Of a stretch of DNA of 64,000 nt, positions 7,520 to 17,186 are shown one piece after another. Location of the stretch: NCBI GenBank assembly GCA_040768845.1, contig JAXGME010000002.1:1-64000 (forward strand), in the 5' to 3' direction. Made by a program: the position numbers and the translations under genes. The notes below the pieces were generated by a model. The model was not told the DNA's origin, ran no database searches, and saw nothing but the letters and a program-made list of their open reading frames with translations. Numbering within the stretch: the stretch's first letter is position 1; each line of letters opens with the position of its first letter. The stretch is from JAEZHK01 sp040768845. Lineage in GTDB: Bacteria; Bacillota; Clostridia; Christensenellales; Aristaeellaceae.

Positions 7520-10500
7520 ATGGATCGAGTCATCCTGATCGTCGAACCGGGAGCAGAAAACAGATCCGCATTAAAGAACATCCTGGGGGGCGAATACCGC
7601 TATCTTGAGGCCGAAAACGGCGCGGAGGCACTGAAATTACTGGAACACAACTGCGCCTTTGTGTCGGCGGTGTTTATGGATATCCCCGCGCCCGCCGGGG
7701 ATGGGCTGGAAACCCTGGAGAAGGTGCGGGGCGAAGACCGCTACGCGCATATTCCCATCCTGGTGACGGCGGACCCCGCGGACGGGGCCGCGCGCGACAG
7801 GGCGCTTGCGCTGGGCGCAAACGCCTTTGTGCCGAAGCCGTACAATCCGGCGACCGCGCGCTCCGCCCTCGAGGGCGCGCTGCGCCTTTGCGAAGCCGTC
7901 GCAAGCGTAAAGACCCTCCGGCGGGACAAGGTGACGGGGCTCCTCAACCGGGAGGCGTTCATCGCCGAGGCGGGGCGCATGATCCGGGACCGCGAGCCCG
8001 GCCGCTACGTGCTCTCCTGCCTGAACATCGACAGCTTCAAAGTGATCAACGACCAGCACGGCATGGAAAAGGGCGACGCGGTGCTCCGGCACGTGGGCCA
8101 AGTGCTCCACGGCTGCATGGAATCGCTGGGCGGCGTCTGCTGCCGCTACTCTGCGGACAAGTTCGCGGCGCTCTATCCGGTTAAATTCATGGGTTCGGAA
8201 TCGGTGCTGCGCTGCCACCAGGAGGCCGAGCGGCCGGAGGTCATCAACCGGAAGATCAAGATCCGGATCGGCCGGTGCATCGTGGACGACGTAAGCCTGC
8301 CCGTGGGCAGCCTGTACGACCGGGCGGTGATGGCGCAGGAATCCATCCACGGCCGCTATGACATGTACATTGCCATGTACCATAAGTCCATGCGCGATCA
8401 GATGCTCCACGAGCAGCGCATCGTCACCGAGATGTACGACGCGCTCCGGGAGGGCCAGTTTGAAACATGGTTTCAGCCGCAGTACAACCACGCCACCGGC
8501 GCGACCATCGGCGCGGAGGCGCTGGTCCGCTGGCGGCGGCCCGGCGACGGGCTGCTGGTTCCGCCGGGCAATTTTATCCCGGTCTTTGAGCGCAACGGGT
8601 TCATATACGAATTGGACAAATACATCTGGGAGCAGGTCTGCGGGCATCTGAGGCGGTGGCTGGATGAGGGCCGGAATCCGCTGCCCGTTTCGGTCAACAT
8701 CTCGCGCTATGACGTCCTGATGCCGGATTTCTTCGACGTGCTGACCGGGCTGATCCGCCGGTACGCAATCCCCATCGACCTTTTGCGCCTGGAGGTGACC
8801 GAAACCGCCTTCACCCAATCCACCGAACTGATCGTGACCGTCATCAAGCGGCTGATGGCCTTTGGCTTCACCGTGGAACTGGACGATTTCGGCAGCGGGT
8901 ATTCCTCGCTCAACGTCCTCAAGGACGTGCCGGCCAGCATCCTGAAGCTGGATATGCGCTTTCTCGAGGACAGCGAGGATTCAAAGCGGGGCGGCAACAT
9001 TCTGGAATCCGTCGTGCGCATGGCCAAGTGGCTGGACATGGCCATCATCGCGGAGGGCGTGGAAACCAGGGCGCAGGCGGATTTTCTGAAGTCCATCGGC
9101 TGCCTTTATGTGCAGGGATATCTGTACGCCCGGCCCATGCCGCTGGCCGAATACGAGGCGTTTGCGGCCGGCGAAAAAAAGGAGCGCAGGCTGGAGAGCC
9201 TCCGGACGGTGAAGCACCTCAACAGCAACGCCTTCTGGGACCCGGGCAGCGTGGACAGCCTGATCTTCAACAGCTTTATCGGCGGGGCCTGCATCATGGA
9301 GGAGCGCGACGGGAGGGTCGAGGTCCTGCGGGTCAACGACAAATGCGTGCGGGAGATCGGCAGCGCCGGCATGACCCTTGCGGACGCGCTGAAGGTGGAC
9401 TGGGTGGAGTACCTGGACGACGAGGGCAAAGGCGTGCTGTTTGACGCCTTGCAGCATTCCGTCGAAACCGGGGAGGAGCACGCCGCCGAATACCTCTTTC
9501 ACCGCCTGCCCGGCTGCGGAGAGAAGACCTATCTGCGCGCGACGCTCCAGGTCATTGCCACCAGCAAGAACCGGCGGCTGATCTACTGCATGGTTGAAAA
9601 CGTGACGGCGCTGCACCTGGCGGTGGAAAAGGAGCACGAGGCCGAGCGCGAACGCCAGGCCGCCGCGGAGCAGCTGGCAGCCATCATGGACAACGTGAAC
9701 GGGAGCGTCACGGCGACGGTTGTGGAGGACGGGGTTCTCCGCATCCTGTTTGCCAACGAACGCTTCTACCAGATCATCGGCTACACCAAGGAGCAGTACG
9801 CGGCGGAGCGCGTCAACCCCTTTGACCTGCTCCATCCGGAGGACCGCGCCGCCGTCATCGCGGCGGGGCGCTCGGCGAGCGACGCGCCGCGCGCGATGTC
9901 CGTCTCCTACCGCATCGTCTGCCGGGACGGCGTCGTGCGCTGGATGCAGGCAAACCTCTCCGTGATCCGGCTTCCCGGCACCGCCGCGCCCGTGCATCTG
10001 GGCGTCGCCAACGACATCACGGAGCAGCGCCTGTTGGAGCGGCGGGAGCGCGAAACCTCGGCGCAGATGCAGGCCATCCTTGAAAACGTCAACGGCGGCG
10101 TGGCGGCGGTGACCGTCGAGGGCGGCGTTATCCGCTATATCTTTGCCAACAACGAGCACTACGCGATGTTTGGCTACACCCGGGAGCAGTTTGAGCGCGA
10201 ACTGCCCCGCGGCCTTCTGGACATCATTCACCCGGATGACCTGCCCGCCGTGCGCGCGGCCGTCGCCGAAACCCAGCGGACGGGCAAGCCCATGCGGATT
10301 GAATACCGGGCGCGCCGGCGGGACGGCAGCGAAATATGGGTGCACAGCAGCGGTTCCAGCTGTCAGATCGAAGGCGTCGGAGGGCCGGTGCACATCTCCG
10401 TCTTCGTGGACATCACGGAGCAGAAGCAGGCGGCCGACCACTTCCGCTTCCTGAACGACATGGCGCACGAGATTCTGGCGCAGCGGGACCCGGGCGCAGG

Positions 10501-13500
10501 CGTGAACGGGATGCTCCGCAGGCTGCTGGAGTTCTTTTCCGGAGACCGCGTGTACATCTTTGAGGTGGACGAGGAGCGCGGCGAGGCCCACAACACCTAC
10601 GAAGTCTGCGCCGAAGGCGTCGCCAGCAAAATGGACGCGCTGCGGAATGTCCCGGCGGCCTCGCTGTCCTTCTGGCTGGACGCCCTCGCGCGGCAGGACT
10701 ACGTGTACATCCGGGATTTTGACCGGTATCCGATGATCTGGCCGGAAAAGGCGCGCCTGCAGGCGCATGGCATTGAGTCCGTCGTATCCGTTCCGCTCCG
10801 CCGGGCGGGCGCGATCATCGGCTTCATCGGCCTTGACAACGCCCGGCGGAACCAATCGCACATCGGGCGGATTGTTGCGCTGGGGGATTATGTGGCCGTC
10901 CTGTTGACGAGGCGCGACGACGAGGCCAAGCTCGCCGGCCACGCCAGGGAGCAGGAGCAGATGATGCAGGACATGCCCGGAGGCTACGCGAAGATGCGGA
11001 TCACGGCCTCGGGCATCGTCCCGGTGTTTTTGAACGACGAATTCTGCCGCCTGTGCGGAATGACGCGCCGGCAGGCCATGGCGCTGTACGGCGACGACGC
11101 CTATTCCGGGGTGCATCCGGACGACGCGGAGGCGGTACGCGCCATCCTTCGGGAGGCCATCGACAAACGGAGCACCGTGACGCTGCGCATTCGTCTGGCG
11201 CGCGGCGACGGCGGATATGCGCCCATGCGGGTGTTCTACCGCGTGACGGAGGACGCGGACGGCAACCTCAACCTCAACGGCTATTACTCCGGCACCACGG
11301 AGCGCGACAGGGTGGAGGCGCGGCGGCGGGATCTGATGGACAACCTGCCCGGCGGCGCGGCGCTCTATGCGTACGACGGCAAAAGGCTCTCCGCCATCTA
11401 CCTAAACAAGCGGTATTGGGAGCTGGTCGGGCGCAAGCCCGTCCGGCACGGGGCCGCGTCCTTTTTGAAGGCCGTGCATCCCGAGGACCTTCCGGCCATC
11501 ATGCGGGAGCTCGACGCGTCGATCCGGCAGCGCCGCGATTTTTCCTGCGACGCCCGCGTGCTGTACGGCAAGGGCGATTACAGGCTTATGCACATTGCCG
11601 CGAAAATTGCCGATCAGGGGGACGGGAAGTACCTGTTCTACGCCCTGTACACCCCGCTGGCCGGCGCCGCCGCGCCGGACCGCAAACCCATGCCCGCCGC
11701 GCTGGCGGCCGCGATCACCTCCTCCTTTGAGTGCACCTTTGTGAAGGACAGGGACCTGCGCTACCTTTGCGCCAGCGACGACGCCGCCAGGAACCTGGGC
11801 TTTGAAAGCGACAGCGCGCTGATCGGAAAGACCGATCACGAGATCATGGACCGGACGCGGGCGGAGCAGTACGCGCGGGACGAGCGCAGAATCCTCAAGA
11901 CCGGCGAGATCTTCATCGATATGGAGCAGTCCGGCCCCGCGGAGCAGGCGCCGTCCCAGCACTTCATGATCGCCAAATATCCGCTTCGGGGCGCGGACGG
12001 CGACATCCTGGGCATCCTCGGCGTGCGCCGCGACATCACGCAGCTGTACGAAGCGGCCTTCGAGCTGGACACGCTGCTCAACGTGATCCCCAGCGGCGTG
12101 TTCAAGTACTCCGCCGACGAGCGGGGAGAATTTGCCTACGTCAGCCGCATCTTCATGGAGCGGCTGGGCTATTCCGAGAGCGGGTTCCGCGAGAAGTTTG
12201 GCAACAGCTTCCGCGAAATGGTCTATGCGCCGGACCGCGACCGCGTCGAGCGCGAAATCGCGGAGCAGGAGAATGCCGGCGGCATCGGAAAGCTCGCCTA
12301 TCGCATCGAGGCGGCCGACGGACACATCCGCTGGTTCCGCAACGAGGGGGTTCGGGTGACCGATCAGTCCGGAAAGGCGTGGTATTACGTCACCTTGATG
12401 GACATCACGGAGCACCGCGCGTCGGAGGAGAAGCTCCGGCTCCTGATCGACAGCATCCGGGGCGGACTGGCCACGTTTGAGTACGGGCCGGACGGCATTC
12501 GCACGCTGTACGTCAACGACGGCCTCTTCCGCATCCTGGGGTACAGCCGGGAGGAATACGCGGCGCTGACCGCCGGGGACCCGCTCGCGCTCGTCCATGA
12601 GGCGGACCGCCCCGCCTTCAACCTGGCGTTCCGCCCGCTGCTGCAAGGGGTGGAGGGAAGCGCGACATGCGTCTTCCGCAGCCACACCCGGGACGGCGGC
12701 AATCGATGGTTCAGCATGAGCGCCGGCGCCGCCGGGACGCGAAACGGCGCGGTGCGCTTTAACGCGGTGTTGTACGATATCACCGCGCAGAAAAACGTGG
12801 AACAGCAGCTGCGCGTGCGGGAGGAAGAATACCGCCTGGCGACATTGCACAGCAACGTGTCCATCGGCAGGTACACCATCGGGGACCGGCGGCTGTCCAT
12901 TACGCTGAAAAACGCGGACCGGTGCGATCTGCCGACGGTGCTCGAGGACGTGCCCTACGGCCAGGTGAACGGAGGGGATATTTCCGCCGACACCCTGGAG
13001 AACTACGTCGCGTTTTACGAGCGCATCATGCGCGGAGAAAAGGACGGCATGGCGCGGTATCAGCGCAAGGTCGGCGGCCAGTGGAAGTGGATGGAGGCGA
13101 ACTTCTCCACCCTCTTCTCCGACGACGGCAAGCCGGTTTCGGCGATCATCTCCTTCCGGGAGGTGACCGAGCAGATCGAGCGGGAGGCCATCTACAAAAA
13201 GTGGACCCAGTCCCTAAGCGACCGGCCGGAGGCGTCGTACACGCTGCTTCGCGTCAACCTGGCCAGGGACACCCTTGACGCCGAGGAAGGCGCCCTCCTC
13301 GGCGCCGCGCCTCCGCCCTCCGGCACACCCTCCTTCAGCGGCTGGGTCCGGCACTACGCCGGGGGTGCCGTCTACGCGGACGACCGGGAGAAGTGCCTCG
13401 CCGCGCTCTCTGTCGACGCGCTGCGCGCCGGGGGGCGGGCCGTGGTTTTCGAGTATCGCGAAATCGCGCCGCAGGACACCGTGCGGTGGCTGCGCGTGAC

Positions 13501-14116
13501 CGCCGAGATGGTGGAATACCCCGGCTCCTCGGACGTCATGGCCTATCTGCTGTTTGAAGACATCGACGAGCGCAAGCGGGCGGAGCTGAGAACGCAGAGC
13601 CGCGCCGAGACGGACCCGCTGACGGGGCTTTACAACCGGAGCGCCTTTACGGAGCGCGTGGAAGCCCTGATAAAGCGCGACGCCCAGGGCCGGATCAGCG
13701 CGCTGTTTCTGCTGGACATGGACGGCTTCAAGGGGGTCAACGACCACTTCGGCCACATCGCCGGAGATCAGGCGCTGATCCGGGTCGGCGGGCAGCTCCG
13801 CTCCATCCTGCGGCGGGAGGACCTGATCTGCCGGCTCGGCGGGGACGAATTTATGGTGTTTCTGGCGAATGCTCCCGACGGGGAAGCCGTCGAAAAAAAG
13901 GCGCAGCAGATCCTGGCGCTGTTCCGGCCGTCCGCCGAACGCGCGGACGTCCTGTCGGCCAGCGTGGGCATCGCGGTCTTCCCCGAGGACGGGCGGGACT
14001 TTGAAACGCTCTACCAGAAAGCCGACATCGCCCTTTACCACGTAAAAAGGGCGGGAAAGAACAATTACGCCTTCTACGCCGAGGGCATGGCGGCACACCA
14101 GCCGGACGCCCCGTAG
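7520..14116 (+). CDS. Giant receiver-GGDEF*-EAL-PAS/GAF-GGDEF c-di-GMP protein
   Basis: A 2,198-residue soluble signalling protein. The receiver domain covers about 1-125 (phosphoacceptor Asp in FMDIPAP). A degenerate GGDEF lies at 133-270, with YSADKF in place of GGDEF. The EAL domain at 294-545 keeps its catalytic set: GAEALVRW, VSVNISR, LEVTET, LDDFGSGYSS, IIAEGVET. It is followed by about nine PAS-like modules (from 570, 717, 843, 1144, 1269, 1394, 1510, 1636 and 1769) with a GAF at 973-1130. A C-terminal GGDEF at 2024-2190 has RLGGDEF and the inhibitory RxxD (RRED) five residues before it. It is probably bifunctional, with both making and breaking activities under many inputs. The ATG at 7520 has AAGGAG nine bases upstream; the adjacent TTG at 7517 is an alternative. 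Confidence 0.93.
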   Translation: MDRVILIVEPGAENRSALKNILGGEYRYLEAENGAEALKLLEHNCAFVSAVFMDIPAPAGDGLETLEKVRGEDRYAHIPILVTADPADGAARDRALALGANAFVPKPYNPATARSALEGALRLCEAVASVKTLRRDKVTGLLNREAFIAEAGRMIRDREPGRYVLSCLNIDSFKVINDQHGMEKGDAVLRHVGQVLHGCMESLGGVCCRYSADKFAALYPVKFMGSESVLRCHQEAERPEVINRKIKIRIGRCIVDDVSLPVGSLYDRAVMAQESIHGRYDMYIAMYHKSMRDQMLHEQRIVTEMYDALREGQFETWFQPQYNHATGATIGAEALVRWRRPGDGLLVPPGNFIPVFERNGFIYELDKYIWEQVCGHLRRWLDEGRNPLPVSVNISRYDVLMPDFFDVLTGLIRRYAIPIDLLRLEVTETAFTQSTELIVTVIKRLMAFGFTVELDDFGSGYSSLNVLKDVPASILKLDMRFLEDSEDSKRGGNILESVVRMAKWLDMAIIAEGVETRAQADFLKSIGCLYVQGYLYARPMPLAEYEAFAAGEKKERRLESLRTVKHLNSNAFWDPGSVDSLIFNSFIGGACIMEERDGRVEVLRVNDKCVREIGSAGMTLADALKVDWVEYLDDEGKGVLFDALQHSVETGEEHAAEYLFHRLPGCGEKTYLRATLQVIATSKNRRLIYCMVENVTALHLAVEKEHEAERERQAAAEQLAAIMDNVNGSVTATVVEDGVLRILFANERFYQIIGYTKEQYAAERVNPFDLLHPEDRAAVIAAGRSASDAPRAMSVSYRIVCRDGVVRWMQANLSVIRLPGTAAPVHLGVANDITEQRLLERRERETSAQMQAILENVNGGVAAVTVEGGVIRYIFANNEHYAMFGYTREQFERELPRGLLDIIHPDDLPAVRAAVAETQRTGKPMRIEYRARRRDGSEIWVHSSGSSCQIEGVGGPVHISVFVDITEQKQAADHFRFLNDMAHEILAQRDPGAGVNGMLRRLLEFFSGDRVYIFEVDEERGEAHNTYEVCAEGVASKMDALRNVPAASLSFWLDALARQDYVYIRDFDRYPMIWPEKARLQAHGIESVVSVPLRRAGAIIGFIGLDNARRNQSHIGRIVALGDYVAVLLTRRDDEAKLAGHAREQEQMMQDMPGGYAKMRITASGIVPVFLNDEFCRLCGMTRRQAMALYGDDAYSGVHPDDAEAVRAILREAIDKRSTVTLRIRLARGDGGYAPMRVFYRVTEDADGNLNLNGYYSGTTERDRVEARRRDLMDNLPGGAALYAYDGKRLSAIYLNKRYWELVGRKPVRHGAASFLKAVHPEDLPAIMRELDASIRQRRDFSCDARVLYGKGDYRLMHIAAKIADQGDGKYLFYALYTPLAGAAAPDRKPMPAALAAAITSSFECTFVKDRDLRYLCASDDAARNLGFESDSALIGKTDHEIMDRTRAEQYARDERRILKTGEIFIDMEQSGPAEQAPSQHFMIAKYPLRGADGDILGILGVRRDITQLYEAAFELDTLLNVIPSGVFKYSADERGEFAYVSRIFMERLGYSESGFREKFGNSFREMVYAPDRDRVEREIAEQENAGGIGKLAYRIEAADGHIRWFRNEGVRVTDQSGKAWYYVTLMDITEHRASEEKLRLLIDSIRGGLATFEYGPDGIRTLYVNDGLFRILGYSREEYAALTAGDPLALVHEADRPAFNLAFRPLLQGVEGSATCVFRSHTRDGGNRWFSMSAGAAGTRNGAVRFNAVLYDITAQKNVEQQLRVREEEYRLATLHSNVSIGRYTIGDRRLSITLKNADRCDLPTVLEDVPYGQVNGGDISADTLENYVAFYERIMRGEKDGMARYQRKVGGQWKWMEANFSTLFSDDGKPVSAIISFREVTEQIEREAIYKKWTQSLSDRPEASYTLLRVNLARDTLDAEEGALLGAAPPPSGTPSFSGWVRHYAGGAVYADDREKCLAALSVDALRAGGRAVVFEYREIAPQDTVRWLRVTAEMVEYPGSSDVMAYLLFEDIDERKRAELRTQSRAETDPLTGLYNRSAFTERVEALIKRDAQGRISALFLLDMDGFKGVNDHFGHIAGDQALIRVGGQLRSILRREDLICRLGGDEFMVFLANAPDGEAVEKKAQQILALFRPSAERADVLSASVGIAVFPEDGRDFETLYQKADIALYHVKRAGKNNYAFYAEGMAAHQPDAP

Positions 14117-14175
14117 GAGATTCTGGCCCAATGCACGCCCGTACCGCGCACATACGCGAAAGATGAGGGGTGGAT

Positions 14176-15807
14176 ATGAGCGAATCGAGCACCTTTATGG
14201 GGGTTTTTCGCAGGTCCGAAATACCCGTGTGCCTGGTGGACCCCGCTCAAGGGTCCATCGTGGAAGTCAACAAAGCGGCCGCCCGGCTCTTCGGCTATCC
14301 CGCGGAGCATTATCCGGGTCTGCCCATCGAGGCGCTGCTGACCGGGGCGCAGGGCGCTGCGGACGCGCTGATTCGCGACTGTCTCGCCCGGGGCGAGTGC
14401 GGCTTTCCATCGGCATATCGGACGGCGTCGGACGAAACCCGGAAGATGGAGGTGCGCGCCCTGGCGCTGGACCGGAATTCATCCGTCCGGCTGCTGCTGA
14501 TCCTGAAGGACCTCGCGGAGGAGCGCCCGCCCCTTCGGCAGCAGGAGGGCGAGGACACATTCCAGCGGCTGCTCAGCGACATCCCCTCCGTTTCCGTGCA
14601 GGGCTACACTATGGACGGGACGACCTTCTATTGGAACAAGGCGTCGGAGCAGCTCTACGGCTATACGCAGCAGGAAGCCGTCGGAAAGAGCCTGCTGGAC
14701 CTGATCATTCCGCCCGACATGCATAGACAGGTGGAGGATTCCATCGCGCGCATGGTGGCGCAGGGGGTTCCGGAACCCGCGGCGGAGTTTCAGCTCATGC
14801 GCAAGGACGGCACCCTGGTGGACGTGTTTTCCAGCCATGCCCTGCTCCAGTGGCCGGGTACCGAGCCGCAGCTTTTTTGCCTGGATATCGACATTTCGGA
14901 GCGGAAGATCGCCCGACAGCTCCGGCTGGCCGCCAGCGTCTTTACCAACGCGTCGGAGCCCATGCTGGTCACGGACGCGGACAGGAGGATCATCCGGGCC
15001 AATGACGCGTTCCTCGACACCTTCGGCTACTCGGCCGAGGAATTGCTCGGCAAACTCCCCCGCGCAATCCACGCCGAGGCGCAGGACCCGGCGTGCGACC
15101 GGGCGATCTGGGCGGAACTATACGAAAAGGGCAGCTGGACCGGCGAAATGCTCAACAGGAAAAAGAACGGTCAGGTGATTCCCAACATCGTCAAAGCCAA
15201 CGCGGTGAAGGGCGTCGGAGAGCGGCCCGTAAACTACATCATCTCCTTTACGGATCTGACGCTGATCAAGGCCCAGGAGGAAGCCCTGAAAAGAGCGGCC
15301 TACTTTGACGCCCTCACCGGGCTGCCCAATCGGAACCTGCTGAATGACCGCATCGGCATGGCAATCAAACAGCGCCGGTCGGTCCGCGAGCAAATCGCCA
15401 TTTTCTACATCGATCTGGACGGGTTCAAGGCGATCAACGACACCTACGGCCACACCGTGGGGGATGATTTTCTCCGGATCGTTTCGGAGAACATGGTGCG
15501 GAGCATGCGCAAAGGGGAAACGCTGGCCCGCTTGGGGGGCGACGAATTCGTGGCCATCCTGGACGGGGTGACCAATCGCGCCGATTGCATGAACGCGGCG
15601 AAGCGGATGCTTGCGGCGGTGGGCGAGCCCATCTTTCTTCTGGGCCACCGGATGCGCGTGACCGCCAGCATCGGCGTGGCGCTCTTTCCGACGGACGCGC
15701 GGGAACCGGATGCCCTGCTGCGCATGGCGGACCACGCCATGTACCAGGCCAAGAGCGACGGGAAGAGCCGATGCGTCTTTTACGATGAAATTCATCCGGG
15801 AGACTGA
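14176..15807 (+). CDS. PAS-PAS-PAS-GGDEF diguanylate cyclase
   Basis: A 543-residue cytosolic protein with three PAS modules (about 10-115, 125-245 and 250-370) and a GGDEF domain (about 375-540). The active-site motif RLGGDEF is intact and should bind GTP and make c-di-GMP. The inhibitory I-site position reads RKGE rather than RxxD, so product inhibition may be weak. GAGGGG ends five bases before the ATG at 14176; a GTG at 14170 is in frame but overlaps that site. It follows the giant gene by 59 bases and probably shares its transcript. Confidence 0.92.
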   Translation: MSESSTFMGVFRRSEIPVCLVDPAQGSIVEVNKAAARLFGYPAEHYPGLPIEALLTGAQGAADALIRDCLARGECGFPSAYRTASDETRKMEVRALALDRNSSVRLLLILKDLAEERPPLRQQEGEDTFQRLLSDIPSVSVQGYTMDGTTFYWNKASEQLYGYTQQEAVGKSLLDLIIPPDMHRQVEDSIARMVAQGVPEPAAEFQLMRKDGTLVDVFSSHALLQWPGTEPQLFCLDIDISERKIARQLRLAASVFTNASEPMLVTDADRRIIRANDAFLDTFGYSAEELLGKLPRAIHAEAQDPACDRAIWAELYEKGSWTGEMLNRKKNGQVIPNIVKANAVKGVGERPVNYIISFTDLTLIKAQEEALKRAAYFDALTGLPNRNLLNDRIGMAIKQRRSVREQIAIFYIDLDGFKAINDTYGHTVGDDFLRIVSENMVRSMRKGETLARLGGDEFVAILDGVTNRADCMNAAKRMLAAVGEPIFLLGHRMRVTASIGVALFPTDAREPDALLRMADHAMYQAKSDGKSRCVFYDEIHPGD

Positions 15808-15827
15808 CGCGCGGGCTGGCCGCATAA

Positions 15828-15860
15828 ATCAAGACCACCCGCTAAGCTGGTGGTCTTGAT
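15828..15860. terminator. Hairpin between convergent genes
   Basis: ATCAAGACCACC and GGTGGTCTTGAT form a perfect 12-bp stem. There is only a weak T-run on the minus side (TTTATG), so termination is plausible for both directions but not certain. Confidence 0.55.
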
Positions 15861-15866
15861 GGCGCA

Positions 15867-17186
15867 CTACATGCCTCGCTCAATTCTCAGCAGCTCGTTC
15901 TTGGCCGCCTTCAGGTTTTCCGGCGGCGCCCAGGTAAGTCCGAAGATGACAAAGCCCTTGAAGCCGAGCTTTTGATAGGTTTGGATTTGTTTGACGACGT
16001 GTTCGGGGCTGGCGGGCGAGACTGCGTGCACGTCTTCGTTGCAGGCGCAGACGCCGTTGATGGCTTCGATGGCCTTGCAGCCCGAGTAGTACTTCTCCTC
16101 GATTGACCAGCCCGACGCGATGCCGATGGAATCCGCATAGGGCGCCAGATGTTTGTAGGAACTGCCGTACATCCAGCCATAGTGGCGGAAGCGCTGAAAA
16201 TTCGGGCGATCCGGCGGATCAAGCGCAATGGTCATGCGCACCTCCGGCTTAATGGAGCGGATCAGCGCTCGAAGCTCCTTTGCGGTTTCCGCCATCGTGC
16301 GGATCTTGAACTGCATCCACTCGTAAACGTCCTCCTCTTCGAGCAGCAGGCGCGTGATGCCGGATTCCCCTTCGAAGTGGCCGCGCTTGCTCAGTTCGAA
16401 TACGACGGAGGGATCACGCTTCAGAAACGCGCTTGCCAGGCGTTCGACGGTCCGCTTAATGGCGTCCCAGTCATACCCCCAGGCGCGCGCCCGCTTTTCG
16501 CAGTGCGGGCAGAAGCAGGGGCTTTGCAGGAGCAGGAACTCGGGGTCGATATCGGCGGCCCACCGGTGTCCGCCCTCGTCGCTTGTATACCAGCCTTCAC
16601 CCAGCGGCCCGCCCGCCCAATACTCGATGCCAAACTTGTCCAGGCCGAGCCCGCTGACATTGTACTTCGTGACGATATTCGAAACCAGCGCGCGGAAGTA
16701 GGCCCTGACGTTGGGGTTGTTGGGGCAAAGGCCGTGTTTTTGCCGCCCGCCAAAGATGTCCACGGGGGTCAAATCGGGGTTCTCCCGCGCCATAAAAGGG
16801 TTTTTGAACATCGGAAGCCAGGCGTCAAACTTCATGCCGCGATCCCGGCAGGGCTTTTCCAAAGCCGCCAGATTGTCGAAGTCCTTGAGCAGCGGGTCTT
16901 TCGTTCGAACGGGTTTCACGCGCAAATTTGCGTAAAACCGTTCGTCCGGTTCGATGTACAGCCGCCCGTCCTCCGGAAAATAGCGGCGCAGCTTTTCATT
17001 CCCGGCCATTACGCCGCCCCACCAGAACGCGGATACTTCCTCCATGTAGTAGCTGACCGGCGTAAAGACGCTGTTGGCGCCAATTCGATCAATCGCCAAA
17101 TCCAGAAAATTCTCCGCGCCATGCTCGACGAGATCCCATGGATATGCCGGCGTACCAACGCCAAACTTGCGAATCATCCCATCCAT
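15867..17186 (-). CDS. Putative glycoside-hydrolase-like TIM-barrel protein
   Basis: A 439-residue cytosolic protein without a signal peptide. It reads like a (beta/alpha)8 enzyme: PAYPWDLVEHG at the start, GMKFDAWLPMFKNP, NPNVRAYFRALV, SGLGLDKFGIEYW, a CFCPHCEKRARAWG metal-like Cys pair near 240, and RMTIALDPPDRPNF. This resembles the hypothetical glycosyl-hydrolase superfamily (GHL/GH10-like), but the substrate and catalytic residues are unassigned. It is the last gene of the LacI operon. Its ATG overlaps the epimerase stop as TAATG, with AGGAGGGGG upstream, so translation is coupled. Confidence 0.8.
   Translation of the reverse strand: MDGMIRKFGVGTPAYPWDLVEHGAENFLDLAIDRIGANSVFTPVSYYMEEVSAFWWGGVMAGNEKLRRYFPEDGRLYIEPDERFYANLRVKPVRTKDPLLKDFDNLAALEKPCRDRGMKFDAWLPMFKNPFMARENPDLTPVDIFGGRQKHGLCPNNPNVRAYFRALVSNIVTKYNVSGLGLDKFGIEYWAGGPLGEGWYTSDEGGHRWAADIDPEFLLLQSPCFCPHCEKRARAWGYDWDAIKRTVERLASAFLKRDPSVVFELSKRGHFEGESGITRLLLEEEDVYEWMQFKIRTMAETAKELRALIRSIKPEVRMTIALDPPDRPNFQRFRHYGWMYGSSYKHLAPYADSIGIASGWSIEEKYYSGCKAIEAINGVCACNEDVHAVSPASPEHVVKQIQTYQKLGFKGFVIFGLTWAPPENLKAAKNELLRIERGM

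Noticed and set aside
8981..11116. Long minus-strand frame inside the giant c-di-GMP gene
   Set aside because: No ribosome site or domain, and it lies antisense to PAS/GAF modules that read clearly on the plus strand.
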